From NCBI GenBank assembly GCA_000507305.1, contig DF239230.1, positions 200,555-264,554 on the forward strand: 64,000 nucleotides of DNA. The letters run 5' to 3'. Numbering within the stretch: the stretch's first letter is position 1; the number at the start of each line of letters is the position of its first letter. Positions 11,901 through 23,397 of the stretch are shown here, piece after piece. The position numbers were made by a program, and so were the translations under genes. The notes beneath the pieces were generated by a model. The model did not search any database. It had not been told where the DNA came from and saw only the letters and a program-made list of their open reading frames with translations. This stretch comes from Breviolum minutum Mf 1.05b.01 (Eukaryota; Sar; Dinophyceae; Suessiales; Symbiodiniaceae).

Positions 11901-14900
11901 CTTGGAAGAACATACCTCGGTGTTTTCTTGGGGGATTCTGCCTGACCACCAATCCACACCCGAGAAGTCCAAAAAAGAAGGACCCCCTGGTTTATATGCG
12001 GCATAACGATTGGTAGCTCAATCAATCAAGGATATCTTTCTTTTTGAATAACTTTTTTGAGTAAAGCTGTCAGTGATTTCTTTTATAGATATAATTATTA
12101 TGTGACATGTGCATGGATCAGATATGATCAGATATCATGCAGAACCAGTACAGGACAATTCATGATTACTAAACAATTACTGATCGTATACTGTCATATG
12201 TCCAGCTGCCTACTTTTCTTTCTTGGAAAAAAAAAGGTGGCATCATGTTAAGCACAATGAAACGAGATAAACCTACAGGCCTGTAAAAGTCTACGCAATT
12301 GGTGATGTCAAGTGTTGGATGTCAAAACTTCCTGTCACATCAACTTGAAACAACCAATCAGCCCCGATACCGATGATGGCCATCATGGCCAAACGTCCGT
12401 TGGCGAGCTCCGCGTTCCTTGGCAGTCATGGAACTCGTTAAGACCGTGTGGATCTGCCAAATCCGTCGGAAGCAAGGACTGTTGTGCTCCATCTCCATTT
12501 GCGGAGATGAAATCGGTGAGAATTGTTGAGAAAAATATTCCATGAGCCAACTGTTCTTTGGAATTCAGCGTTTGATGTTTCGGACTTCACAGATTATCAT
12601 GTTTCATAATCCATAGTTCACAAATATAGAAAAACCTTCAAATAACCTAGGCATTCCCTTTCTCAACTCCCTTGCCTAGGTGCAATTTCTTCTTCTTCAC
12701 CTCCGGATCAGCGATGGGCTTTCCACCCAAGTAACCGGGAATGCCCAAGAAGCCATACCTCAGTGGGTTCCAGAAGTAAAGAGAAGCCAAGAATCAGATG
12801 ATTTCTTTGGCTTCTCCCATCTGAGCTTGATATTGCACCAAAACTATGCAGCAACAGCAACAACAGCAGCAACAGCAACAAGAAGAAGAAGAAGAAGCTA
12901 GTTTCGGCTGTTCTCTGGTGTTCAACCTCATGTTGCCTGTTCTATATATGTATATATCAAAAGTAGGCTAAGGATAAATAGGTGCAGGTTGATATTCCAG
13001 CATCGTTATAGATCACCCAAAAATGGTGTTCTACCGCGACGTTGGTGTAAAAACCGCTGCTTTCTTCCATCCAAGTTGCTCATAGTTGGTGGTTTCTTCA
13101 CCAAAGAGACGAGTGCAAAGTTTTCCTGGAGGATTGGTTGGCACCTGTGGCCGTTGCGAGATTTTCTTCCGTTTCGAACCTGTCATTTTTGTCCGCCTGA
13201 AAATATGGGGAATTTTCAACACAATGAAACAGTTGAAGCCGGAGCTGAAGTTGAAACATCAAACATTCCAGAGTGCCTAGTTCTGCCTGTTTCTTGTGGC
13301 TGTCACTTAGTGACCGATTTTTGCATCACTGCATCACCTCATCGCTGCATCCCATCTATTTCCATGGCTCACCTGGTGCATGAGCCACAAGTCGCAGATG
13401 CCGCAGAAGACAGTGTACCTCAAATGGTGAGCTACCCAGCACCAGAGCCCTAGACAAAAAACTTAACAACCAAAGACATGGCAAAACCAAGCATGTTTTG
13501 AAAGAAGTCACGTTGATCAAAACAATGTTGTGAAGCACCATCGTCTTGCTGCGCAACAATTCTTCTGCTGAATTCTTGGGGCGTGTCATCCAATTCAATG
13601 AGCTATCACAACAGTCTGTCTTTTCAGTTCGCAGCACTTTAAAAAAAAAAAACAGAACTCAAAAATGTTCGAATCTCTCCTTTCCATTCCTGCAACGCAT
13701 CTCAATGTTTTCTTCACGAATCAACTTCTCCTAACTGACTTGCTCACTCCAAGCAATCTTTCAGAAAAGGCCAGGTAGCTGGAACCATCCCACTGCAGGC
13801 ACTTTGGTAGCAGCAGCTAAGCCATTCGGCACATCAGTAAATTTGATTTCACTGGAAGGCGACAAGTAGCCTGGTGCTATGACGAGTTGCTGCCGGAGCT
13901 TTTAACACGTCAAAAAAAAGAACTCATCCCGCAGCTATGTTCTGAAAAATTCTGAACTTCACAAATTCTGAACTTCACAAAAGTCTGAAGTTACATTTCT
14001 TAGGGGAACTTAATGGCTATCGCGATACTGTTGGGGTTTCTCCCATCCATCTTTATTGGTGTTTCTTTCTTGGAGTTGTGGGATTTCAACCTTGGTTGGG
14101 ATCGTCCCATCAGGCCTGGAAATTGCACAAATTGCTGCACAATGTAACCAGTGCCTCGGAAGAAAAAAACGATTTGGTGATGGGAGAAAAGCAGGGATTT
14201 ATGTCCTGATCTTTTTGGGGACTCACCCAAAAAAAACAACACTTTTGAATTTTTGGTTTGAGCATGGTTTTGAATGAAAGATGGATGGATATATACATAG
14301 ATTGATAGATTGATAGATACAGCAAATAGAATGTAAATAGATAGATGGATGGTTGTCTGTGATATGCGATATAATATACGGTCAGTGATATGTGAGATAT
14401 GATATGATGCACTCCCAAGTTTAACATGGTTTCCCAAAAGATGGGGATGGTTTCCAACTGGAATCTCCTATTCCAGGGTGCCATTTTCAGGTTCCAGCAC
14501 GACTCCTGGGTCTCCTTGCAAGCCAACATGGCCACACGGCCGTGCTTGGTCTCCACCACGCGGCGACGATAGAACTCCTAGAAACGGTAGGAGTTCCATC
14601 ACAAGTTGCAAAGGTAAATTAGGTGGTGGTTGAACCAACCCCTTTGAAAAATATGCACTAGTCAAAATTGGATCATCTTCCCCAAAACTAGGGATTAAAA
14701 TTAAAAAAAATGAAACCACGACCTAGTAATTGATTGATGTCTTCAGGTCAGCAGATTATTCAAACTGACTTGTGACCTGTAGACGGAACCCCAGGGATGT
14801 CAACAGTTTGAAGTGGTAAGATCCCCCCCCCAAACTCCTTAGCATCTCCATCGGCAGATAGCCCTGCTGGATCCCAGAATCCCAAAGGAGCCTGCACACC

Positions 14901-17594
14901 TGCGATCGACAAAGTTTCCAATGACATGTTGAAACAAACACAGCATGAAGTTGAGGGTCATCACTTGCGAATGGACAAGTGATACATGAACCTAATTGCG
15001 TTTTTGTTTGGTTTCAAAGTTTCCAGTCAAAGTGCTGCGATCGGCAAAACATCAGAACGAGTCCCGAAAAACATGTTGACCCAAAACCTGGTNNNNNGCC
15101 TTGATGATGAAAAACACAAAAAACAAAGGAGTGCCTCAAGGTTGCAAGCAAAACATGTGCTGATTTTAATCAAAATTATATCCTTTATTTATTCATAATC
15201 TTCAAATATGTATATGGTTCTCAATTACATATATAATCTCTCTGACACCATGTCAAAACATATCAGCCTCATCACTACATATATGTCCATATCAATCCAA
15301 TGTATATATCTATGTATATATATATATTGAGATATTATGTTATACATCTCAAGAAAATTCAACAAAAATATCTAGTATACCGTATAACTACTGTTTTCCA
15401 GTTCCTTACAATTATCAACCAACCATCCGACATCCCAATGGGGCCTAGCTCATTCTCAAATGCCTTGGTTGGGATGACAGTCTTAGCTCGATTGGCACGC
15501 AGGACAGCAGCGCCCAGGGCACCCAAGGTGATACCAGCAGCAGCAGTACCTTGGGTAGGAAATATCCAGCGAAATGTGGATATCCGGGAAATATCTACAT
15601 TGAAGGGATGATTTTTTGCTGGATTTTGCCTATCAACACGTGAAACACCAAAGCTCGTTGAGGTTGGAATATTTTCTCACAAGCTTCAATTTCTTGAGAT
15701 GTCAGGTCGTTTTGAGGGGTGTTTTCTTACTCAACCAGTTGATGGAAACATGGGTGTGTCGCCTGCCATTTCAAGATGCGCTAAAATTCCTGAGGTTCTC
15801 CTACGAACATGACTACAAAGTTGGTGGTTGAACCAACCCATCTGAAAAATATGCTCGTCTAATTGGATGCTTTCCCCAAGGATCGGGGTAGACATTTAAA
15901 AAAAATGAAACCAACACCTAGATGAAGCTTCCCAGTGGATCACCACCTACTATTGCTTTGGTTTTTAAGGAACAATCCCTGAGGACATCCTTGCGGGTGT
16001 TCAAAGAAATATCACCTGGTCAAGAACCCTGATGACTTCTTTCTGATATGTACGCACCATGATCTTTTAGGGATGAACTCTGAAATCTGGGATGATTCAA
16101 ACACTTAGCGTGTCTGTTCTGCACGTCGAAATGGGAGTCCATAGCCCTCCCATGTTTATGTTTTATTTGGTAAATGGAATATATGATATCTTACCAACCT
16201 TCAATTTCTCGAGATGTCATGTTAATACAAGTAGGTCTCTTAGTCTTACTCCACCAGCTGATGAACACAATTTGTAAGTTGATATAATGAAATGTTCATT
16301 GATTAAGGTGAATCTATGCACAAAAACCTTTGCCCTGCAACAATCAAACACATCTCCAAAAGTGATGCAACCATTTTGGGACGTCATCACATCCTTACTA
16401 TGGCCCAGATAGGCACAATCTGAGGAAGCACCTTAAGAGGGGAAAAGGTGCTGGAAAACCAAAACCACCAATGGTGTGTTTCTCTTTCATGATACTCACC
16501 TGAAGTTTAACAGTTCGCCCCTGAAAAGTTACCTTCCCAAAAGGAAAGTAATCTCCCAACCATCATTTCGGGGGTGTCTAATTTATATACACCCTCCAGT
16601 AATAGAGAATCCACAAATTTGTGGATGTATTTCCTCTTGGAAAAGGGAAGGTTCCTAGTAATGAGTAATGTGGAAAAAAACCATTGGAAAAATGGATGCA
16701 ATGTTTTGATACTTTTGGGTGATCATATGCTGAGGGTGAAGTGCGAATATACCAGACAACAAGGACAACACCACAAATATCCAGATGTCAAAAATTCGTT
16801 GTTTGTTGGAATTTTGGAGAACAACATCGGCACTGCCATCATGGAATGTGAGTCACCCCAATGCCAAGTAACTATGAGTGCTGCTGGAAGTCTCAGCCTT
16901 TGCATTGTTTTTTTGTCCCATTGAAAAGGAGGTTTTGGCCCAAACCTTTAAAGGCAACGTGTTCACAGAATTTTCCGAAGCTTTTCTCACTGCCAAGATT
17001 TGGATACTTCAGAATCTACCCCTTTCCGAGAAAAAAAAAAATGTCCACAAAGCCAACAGCAAAATCAACGACAAAAGCGTTGTTGAAACATCGCCTTTGT
17101 TGCACCAGCACGTCGCAATGCACCAGAAGTGGAGCTTTTTTGACTGGAAGGCAACACGAAGGCGCAGCCTCCAAGTGTCAGGTTGTTGGTTCTATCTATT
17201 TTCCCCCAACGTGAACAGTAAAAACTGTTTCTTTGTCATGACAATTTTGGAATTGAGTTTCCCTGTCGTCCAAGAACAAACCTCTTTGAACAAATGTGAT
17301 TGTCTCTGAGATTCTCGTGAAAATCCACATTTAAACTTGTGAAATTGAAGTCTCAAATCAGATTTCATGGTTTTATTCCCGCTTTATCACCTGAAAAACA
17401 CCTGAATCTAGTTGGTGTTTGAACCAACCCATTACAAAAAAAAATATGTGCTAGTCAAAATTGGATCATTTCCCCCTGCTTTTAAGGTGAAAGTTGTGCA
17501 ACCACCACCTTCAACACCTATGATTTCATCATCCCCTTCGTCCAAGACCTGCAAGGGCCGCTGCCGTTAGGGCCGTTTGGGTAGATGGCGCCAT
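7301..17594 (-). CDS. Chlorophyll a/c-binding light-harvesting polyprotein precursor, three LHC domains, 22 exons
   Basis: Exons (descending): 17549-17594, 15445-15549, 14838-14899, 14520-14577, 14116-14154, 13780-13870, 13373-13418, 13080-13144, 12684-12758, 12371-12417, 11836-11915, 11206-11312, 10511-10556, 9999-10065, 9598-9680, 9163-9340, 8804-8946, 8515-8600, 8173-8371, 7907-7951, 7779-7832, 7301-7447. Together they make 1869 nt, an open frame of 622 aa ending FYPGFVYEPLSGLP. Residues about 1-40 (MAPSTQTALTAAALAG onward) are a hydrophobic plastid presequence, followed by AFENELGVQ. Three LHC domains follow, each with chlorophyll-ligand helices: TKHGRVAMLA/ELANGRLAMMAIIG, LKHGRVAMFA/EIANGRLAMMAIIG, and LKHGRVAMLAVLGWFH/ELNNGRLAMMGITG. 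The product would bind chlorophyll a/c and carotenoid in the thylakoid membrane and is probably processed into separate antenna proteins. The 21 introns start GT (7), GC (11) or GA (3); all acceptors are AG|G. Least certain are exon 8 and the exon 15 donor. Exon 1 could be preceded by another exon. Confidence 0.93.
10787..10853. mobile_element. Short element, ATAACTGGGTA family (copy 1)
   Basis: Shares AATAGGAATCCTTA...TAATCCCCACATAACTGGGTA with copies at about 23071, 40025, 46801 and 49008. Lies in the LHC intron just right of exon 10511-10556. Confidence 0.55.
10874..10974. mobile_element. ~105-bp MITE family A, copy 1
   Basis: The left end TAGTTGGTGGTTTCAACCCA and right end AAACCACCAACCACTA are inverted repeats, with a core of TCATTTTCC...ATCGGGGT...AAAATATTT. 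Lies inside LHC intron 10557-11205. Confidence 0.8.
11083..11170. mobile_element. TACTGTTGATGG element (family G, diverged copy)
   Basis: TACTGTTGATGGCTGAAATC and the following GATGTATGAACCCCTAATAAAT match the left half of the better preserved copy at 17725-17830. The right terminal repeat is decayed. In an LHC intron. Confidence 0.5.
14620..14727. mobile_element. ~105-bp MITE family A, copy 2
   Basis: TAGGTGGTGGTTGAACCAACC at the left, AAACCACGACCTAG at the right, core GTCAAAATTGGATCATCTTCCCC. It makes up about 40% of the 260-bp LHC intron 14578-14837. Confidence 0.82.
15093..15097. other. Assembly gap (5 N)
   Basis: Five N within LHC intron 14900-15444. No exon of the model touches it. 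Confidence 1.
15821..15921. mobile_element. ~105-bp MITE family A, copy 3
   Basis: TTGGTGGTTGAACCAACCCA ... TTTAAAAAAAATGAAACCAACACCTA, with core TCTAATTGGATGCTTTCCCC. In LHC intron 1. Confidence 0.82.
16498..16595. mobile_element. CCCCTGAA hairpin MITE (family B), copy 1
   Basis: Nearly identical to the reverse complement of the copy at 60576-60684: AAGTTTAACAGTTCGCCCCT, then GAAAAGTTACCTT, AACCATCATTT and CGGGGGTGT. In LHC intron 1. Confidence 0.8.
17408..17520. mobile_element. ~105-bp MITE family A, copy 4
   Basis: GTTGGTGTTTGAACCAACCC at the left, CAACCACCACC near the right end, core GTCAAAATTGGATCATTTCC. Its right end is about 28 nt from the first LHC donor. Confidence 0.8.
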
Positions 17595-17724
17595 GATGCA
17601 AATCTCGCCGGTCACCGTTTCCCCCGTTTTCCTTTTCGAGCCGTGGACCCCCAAGTGGCAGGAGCAGGATGTTCCGGTGGGGTTTTTTGGTGAGAGAGTT
17701 CCTGTGGCTTTTTTTCTACAATTA

Positions 17725-17830
17725 TACTGTTGATGGAAGAAATCCTGCACCACCTGGGATGGTTGAAACCCTATAAATAATGGGATAATCATCATCCTTG
17801 GTGGTGCAGGATCTTGTCCATCAACAGTAG
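17725..17830. mobile_element. MITE-like inverted-repeat element (family G)
   Basis: TACTGTTGATGGA at the left is mirrored by TCCATCAACAGTA at the right. Internal AATCCTGCACCACC and GGTGGTGCAGGATCTTG also pair, so the whole unit can fold as one hairpin. It sits about 130 bp upstream of the LHC start codon. Confidence 0.75.
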
Positions 17831-18499
17831 TTCCGGTCTTTTTAGAGACAGAACATCTTTTTGCGAAGAAATATGAAGAGATATGAACAAATGAGGTGTG
17901 TTTTTGAGAATGATGTTGATACTGACTTCGATTCATCATATCCCATGGCATCCAGTCCACAACAGGGATCCAACTGATAGTTTCCATGCAAAAGATTCGC
18001 AGCTGCTGCTTCTTTTTTCTGCATCCCTTCCGATGCATCCAGGGTCTTTTCTGGGTGAGTGTTCTCAGCAAGTTCTTCATTATTTTTTCACCTCAGCTCA
18101 GCGGTTGTTGTTCATCTGCAAAGGCGCCAATGGCAACAATGGCAAAAGATACAAAGCTTTGCAACTTTGATATATTTGTTCTACCAAATGGTAGAGTAGT
18201 AGAGGAACTGTTTTAAAAAGATACAGTAATCTGATATTATCAAGAGTAGATTGAGATGTTCCAACTGCTAGAGTAAGAGTAGCAGTTGGGTGTTGTTTTC
18301 AGCAATAAAAAACATCATACTTTCTGAGGCCCCCAGCCACCTTGACATGAGTATCCTTGGGTCCGCCCCCCCAGCAAATCAGTTGATGCCCTTCCAAGGA
18401 AAACCCACCGTTGAAGACCATGGTGTCACTATGCTCCAACCTATCCATACCTATCACCGGATATCTAAGCTGTTTGGGCCTCCCTACAGGCAAATCCGC

Positions 18500-21400
18500 C
18501 TTGGTACAGCACTCCGCATCGGTGCTCCCAGGGCCTCAGGGTCGGACACCCCGTTGCCTCCCAACTGTTTGAAGGGGGCTTCTTTTTGGTTAATATAGTC
18601 ATACCGGACCTAAATAGAATGATAAACAAGGCGGATGTTTTCCATCTTGAACCCAAAAAATCGCCATTTCTGGATTTCTGGGCACTCCCAACGTGTCTGT
18701 GGCTCAGGTTTCTTCTCCCAACCAGCTTGCACGCAGCAGTAGTCCGAGCACAACAACTGGTCGTAACACTCCTGGCAGATCAGCTTGCCAAATTTGGTAC
18801 TGAAAAATGTACCTGGGTTTAACAGATTGCTCATCTTAACTCCCATCAACTTTACACTTTACCCTAAAAACAAAAATATCCACTTGCCCCAAAACAAGTA
18901 GGAAGAAATACACTACAAATACATTTAAATACTCTGTTTTCCAGGTTCATCGGAAGAAAAAAACAGGTGGCATACATTGGCGCTGGACATTCCAGACACA
19001 AAAATGGACGGTCGCCGAATCCATGAATCTCTGCGCCGAGGTGCTACGTCTGAGCTGCCCTGAAGGTTCTTCTGTGTTTTTCTCTTCCACCTCATGCTGC
19101 AAGCGGCAACGTCCAACCAATGGATCTATGGACGAAGTGGCTGGATGTTGGATGCGTCTGATGTCTTATGTATAGATTCAAAGATTTTTGATATAGTGAA
19201 TAGATGTTTTACACATAAAATGGATTCTTTTGGTAACTAAATTGCAACTCAACCACACCACGTTTGTGAACCAAGGTACTGTGTTGGATCAGAAGTGGTG
19301 TACTGACTGCAATACTTTGGCAGGCAACACTCCTCCGAGATGTCTAGGTGAAACAACTCACACTGTTTCTATTGGAAATTTGGAAAAATGGTACCCTCTA
19401 ATAAACTAACATAGCTGGCTGGAATATCCCCACTTTCAACAGGAAATACATCTTCAAAGGGTCCAATTTCCATGTCAATTTCTATTTGGAAAAAATGGTA
19501 CTCGTTGGTGGTTAAACCAACCGATTTTCAGAAAAATATGCGCCAGTCAAGTTGGATCATTTCCCAAATTGTCGGGATAAAAATAAAAATACAGTATATA
19601 TCTAAAACACCACCTACACTTAGCTTTTTGTTGGCCATAACGGAAATGTCACTTCCTGGAAACTGACTGAATCACAGATGCATCAGCCAGCAGAAAACCT
19701 TCAAGATTTGACATCCCGCATCATGATGTTCAAGGAGACTTTTGCGTCAAAGATATCAGATACGAGAGAAGGTGCTGTAACCACGTGAAAAACCGGTGGT
19801 TTAATCCTTGACATGTATTGGGCAAATCCTTGACAGACATCAACATATCCATGACATCAGATAGCATCCAAAAGTAAGATGTTCAAAAATAAATCTGGAG
19901 GGACACCAGATGTTCCAAGTGTCTCTATGTGAATCTTTGGTCTGACCGTTTTTTGCTGGTTCATACCAACAAATGCCAAAAAATGCCCCGGTCCTCATTT
20001 GTGCTACCCTGCCACTTGTACCTGGAAAGAGAGAGGGTCTCTACAAATGCTCATATCCTATCAGAATCCCCATAAAGAGATACCCTCCAGGGAATTAACA
20101 TATCCCACCTTGGGAAAAGGAAAATCATCTTCAAAGTGCCATTTTTGGGGGATATGTTAGTTCCCTGGAGGGTAATCCCCACATTTTACCACAATTGATT
20201 GGTTCATTGTCATCCCCACATTCTTTTTAGCAAGCATTAAGTTTCTATTGAAGCTTATTAGAATCCACCATAGGGCTTCCATGTATAGCCTCTGTAACTA
20301 AGTAAAGTATGTATATGACATAATGCATATTATCATATGTATATAATACTGTATATATATATATACGTATCTATCTAGGTATATAATGGTATATATATAT
20401 ATAGAGGTACATTAATACATATATACATGTTCATGGTACTCTCCATTCTGACTGGGTATAACCCATTCCCCAGTCCCATGGTCTTTTATTGCTGCAAACG
20501 GCGCACGTGTTGGTGTCGACCCTCCTATACCACATGGAGCCATCACCATCTCCATCATCATCCGTATCACAGGTGAAATTGCCACCTTGGACATAAGATC
20601 CCAACAAATCTTGCAGGTGCCACCCTTTGGCAACATGAGGCTGTCCAATTTTTTTTTGGGAATCCCATGGAATCCCTGAACTTGGAAGAATACTCCTGAT
20701 TCCTGATATTTAAAAGTCATCTGCCAAAAAGACATGTCATACATACATGACATATTGATAGACATACCCAGAGTCTTTTTGAGACATATGCCAAGTCACA
20801 GTAAATAGGTTCACAGCACTGTTCGAGGGTGCTTCCCAAGACTGTTTCGACCTTCTCCTTTGCCTTCCACATCGAGCTTGGAGTACCTAAGGAGATGGAG
20901 ATTTTGGCTCCCATCTGACAACTTGGGTGGAAACATCCATTGCTGGTTTTGTCCAAAACAAAGGGAAAACAAATTGATTACAAATTGCAGTTGAAGAAAC
21001 AAATCTCTGCACGGCAAAAGATCTCTTCGCAGCATTCTGCATCAGAACTTCCACGACGATCGATGTTGGTTTTGGCCACCCTTAGGGGAAGCAGTTTTGC
21101 CTCTCAAAAGTGAATGACGTGGGGCCGTCAGATGGGTGGAAAACATGACAAAGGGTTGCGGTTTAGGGTCTCTAGGGCTTCTGGGTTACCCACATTCATG
21201 AGCATAATTTTTTGTGGGATTTTGTGGATATTTCGGTAGTCCTCAAAATGATCCGACCGGGAGAGATGGCAGTGCATCACAAATCATGTAGCATCACTGA
21301 TCTCAGCACAAGAGAAAAGGGACATTTCGAATTATCCTCCCCAAAAACCAACACCTGAGAAATGAAATGTCAGGTTACTTCTTATTTTCAGTAATAAAAA

Positions 21401-23343
21401 CATATGTTTACAAAAACAACAAAAAAAACTTGACAAAAAAAACAAAACCCTTCTCTGAAAATGATATTTTTCCAGCCGTCCAACGGGGAAACTGCTGATT
21501 GCGAATCCAAGTGAATTCCCAGCTATCCAAGCGACTGATCTGAAATATGGATCCACCTCGGTAGTTCAACAGCTGATACTCAGCCAAAAGGTGATGTAAA
21601 CTATCCAGCTGAAACGTTTAGATGAGAACCTTAAGTTGATAGCAATTAAGTTCCTTTAAAAGAAAATGAAGAGAAAGTTTCTCCATCAAAATTCCACAAA
21701 ATGCCAATTTGTCTACTGCGTTTGGCTGAATTAGTTGATAAACTACTGATGTTGCCAAGGGACTTGGTAGAATCACTGCATTTGTAATCTTTGCAAAACT
21801 TCAGCTCACAGCACTCCTGACAAGGAAATTCTCAAGCGTCTGGATTCATAGCTTCTGAGAATTTCATACCAACCTTCTCCAAGGTTCCGAAATGTCAAGT
21901 CGATATCTTTGAAACGTTAATTACCCTGAACTTCAAAATACCAACCTTCAAGTGATCTCATGTCATGTCACCTAATACCCATTCATGAATCACGACATGT
22001 CAATGTGGATCTGTAGTTGAATCAAAAACCTCCACCCTTCTTCTCAAGCTGTTTTTTTCGCCTGTTTTTTTTTCTGGGAACATGAAAACCAAGCTGCACT
22101 TGTGGCAATCTGATTGGGCCCAGCAAGAAACAACATGTTTTTCTGGCTGTTTTATGGGCCGTTAAACCGGAAAAGGTAGAATGAAGTCAAAGATGGCCCC
22201 CCCGTTTGGTGGCAAAGTCTGAAAACGCCAGCAATTGGTTCTGAGACCAATCCGCCGGCGTCTTGTTGAGGACATTCTGGATGACTCTAGCTCCACTTTG
22301 GGAAAAACCAATGACCACAATAACAATCACGATCAATTGATCATGTTGATGTTCTTCTCTTTTCTTTAAAGATGTGCAAATTTGACAGACCATCACCTAT
22401 CATTTGACATGGAGTTCCCTACACATTTGACAGACATGGAAAACCTGCATGCCCTTGGAGATTTTAGTGGGACCCACCCGTTTCACAGGTTTTACAGCAT
22501 CACTCAGCCGCGAAATTCTGCAGGCAAGTTCAAGGGGCCAAGGTTAGGGAATTGCGACACAAACTTCTCTGCAGTCCTGCATGGTGCGGCTCGGCGGTTT
22601 CCCGACGAGGAATCCGACGTCGGATTCAACACATAACATGTTGGACACGGACAAAAGGAAAAATGTCTTTGGAATTTGGTGTCTTTTTTTGGTTGGACCA
22701 TGAAAAATGGATCTGTTTTGTATTTTTTCTCTTGTTTTTGTGATTCTCGTATTTCTTGTTGGCTGCATCTTTGAGGAACCATCAAAAGATCAAAAAGATT
22801 CAAAAAGAGTTTTGGTTGGGAAAACTCAAAAAAAAACATAGCTGCTGAATCTGGACCATTAAGGACAACACTTAGAGAAAGTTGCACTTTCACTCTCATG
22901 CGGTTGGAAAACCATATGTTCCATCCAAATTCGGTCCCTGCTTTGATCATGTCCAAACCAGTTTGCTCCAAATTGCGCAGGTAAAAGGTCAGAAAGAACC
23001 TGCATTTCATGCAGCATCCGGATGATGCATCAAAACCCACCAGTGACATTCCAGGAAGTACCAGTTGGTTAATAGGGATCCGGGATACTTATAATGGCTC
23101 CTCCTGTAATCACTGTATAACTGGGTGGTATAATCCCAGATGCTCCATGAGATGAAAAATATTTACTACCAGCCATTTCCCCTTGTTCATGTGTCTTATC
23201 TTTCACTTAATGGGATGGTAAATAATCCATACATATCCATACATTCGAAGCATCTGGGAAAGGATGATGATGCAGCTGGAAGGTGATGTGAGTTGCAAAG
23301 CGAGATTCCTAGAAAAAGGGTCGGGATGAGGATGATGAGGATG

Positions 23344-23397
<54 letters not shown>

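Larger units (their letters stand above)
11836..17594 (-). other. LHC polyprotein: presequence and LHC domain 1
   Basis: Residues about 1-238 of the precursor. The first helix carries ETKHGRVAMLA (exon 14520-14577). The lumen-side loop PGYLSP...FTDVPNGLAA lies in 13780-13870. Helix 2 text TVFCGICDLWLM lies in 13373-13418, and the third helix ELANGRLAMMAIIGMFFQDG spans exons 12371-12417 and 11836-11915. The linker GSAWGDWANYTESPLRAF marks the processing boundary typical of dinoflagellate LHC polyproteins. Confidence 0.88.

Noticed and set aside
13870-13876. Alternative LHC acceptor CATAG|CA giving an extra Pro-Ala
   Set aside because: The acceptor six bases further in (ACCAG|GC) keeps the frame, restores the conserved FPGYLSP text and fits the AG|G rule.
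22504-23049. 181-codon minus-strand frame as one protein
   Set aside because: Composition changes along it and it crosses two likely cysteine-module exons in different frames; probably exon plus readable intron.
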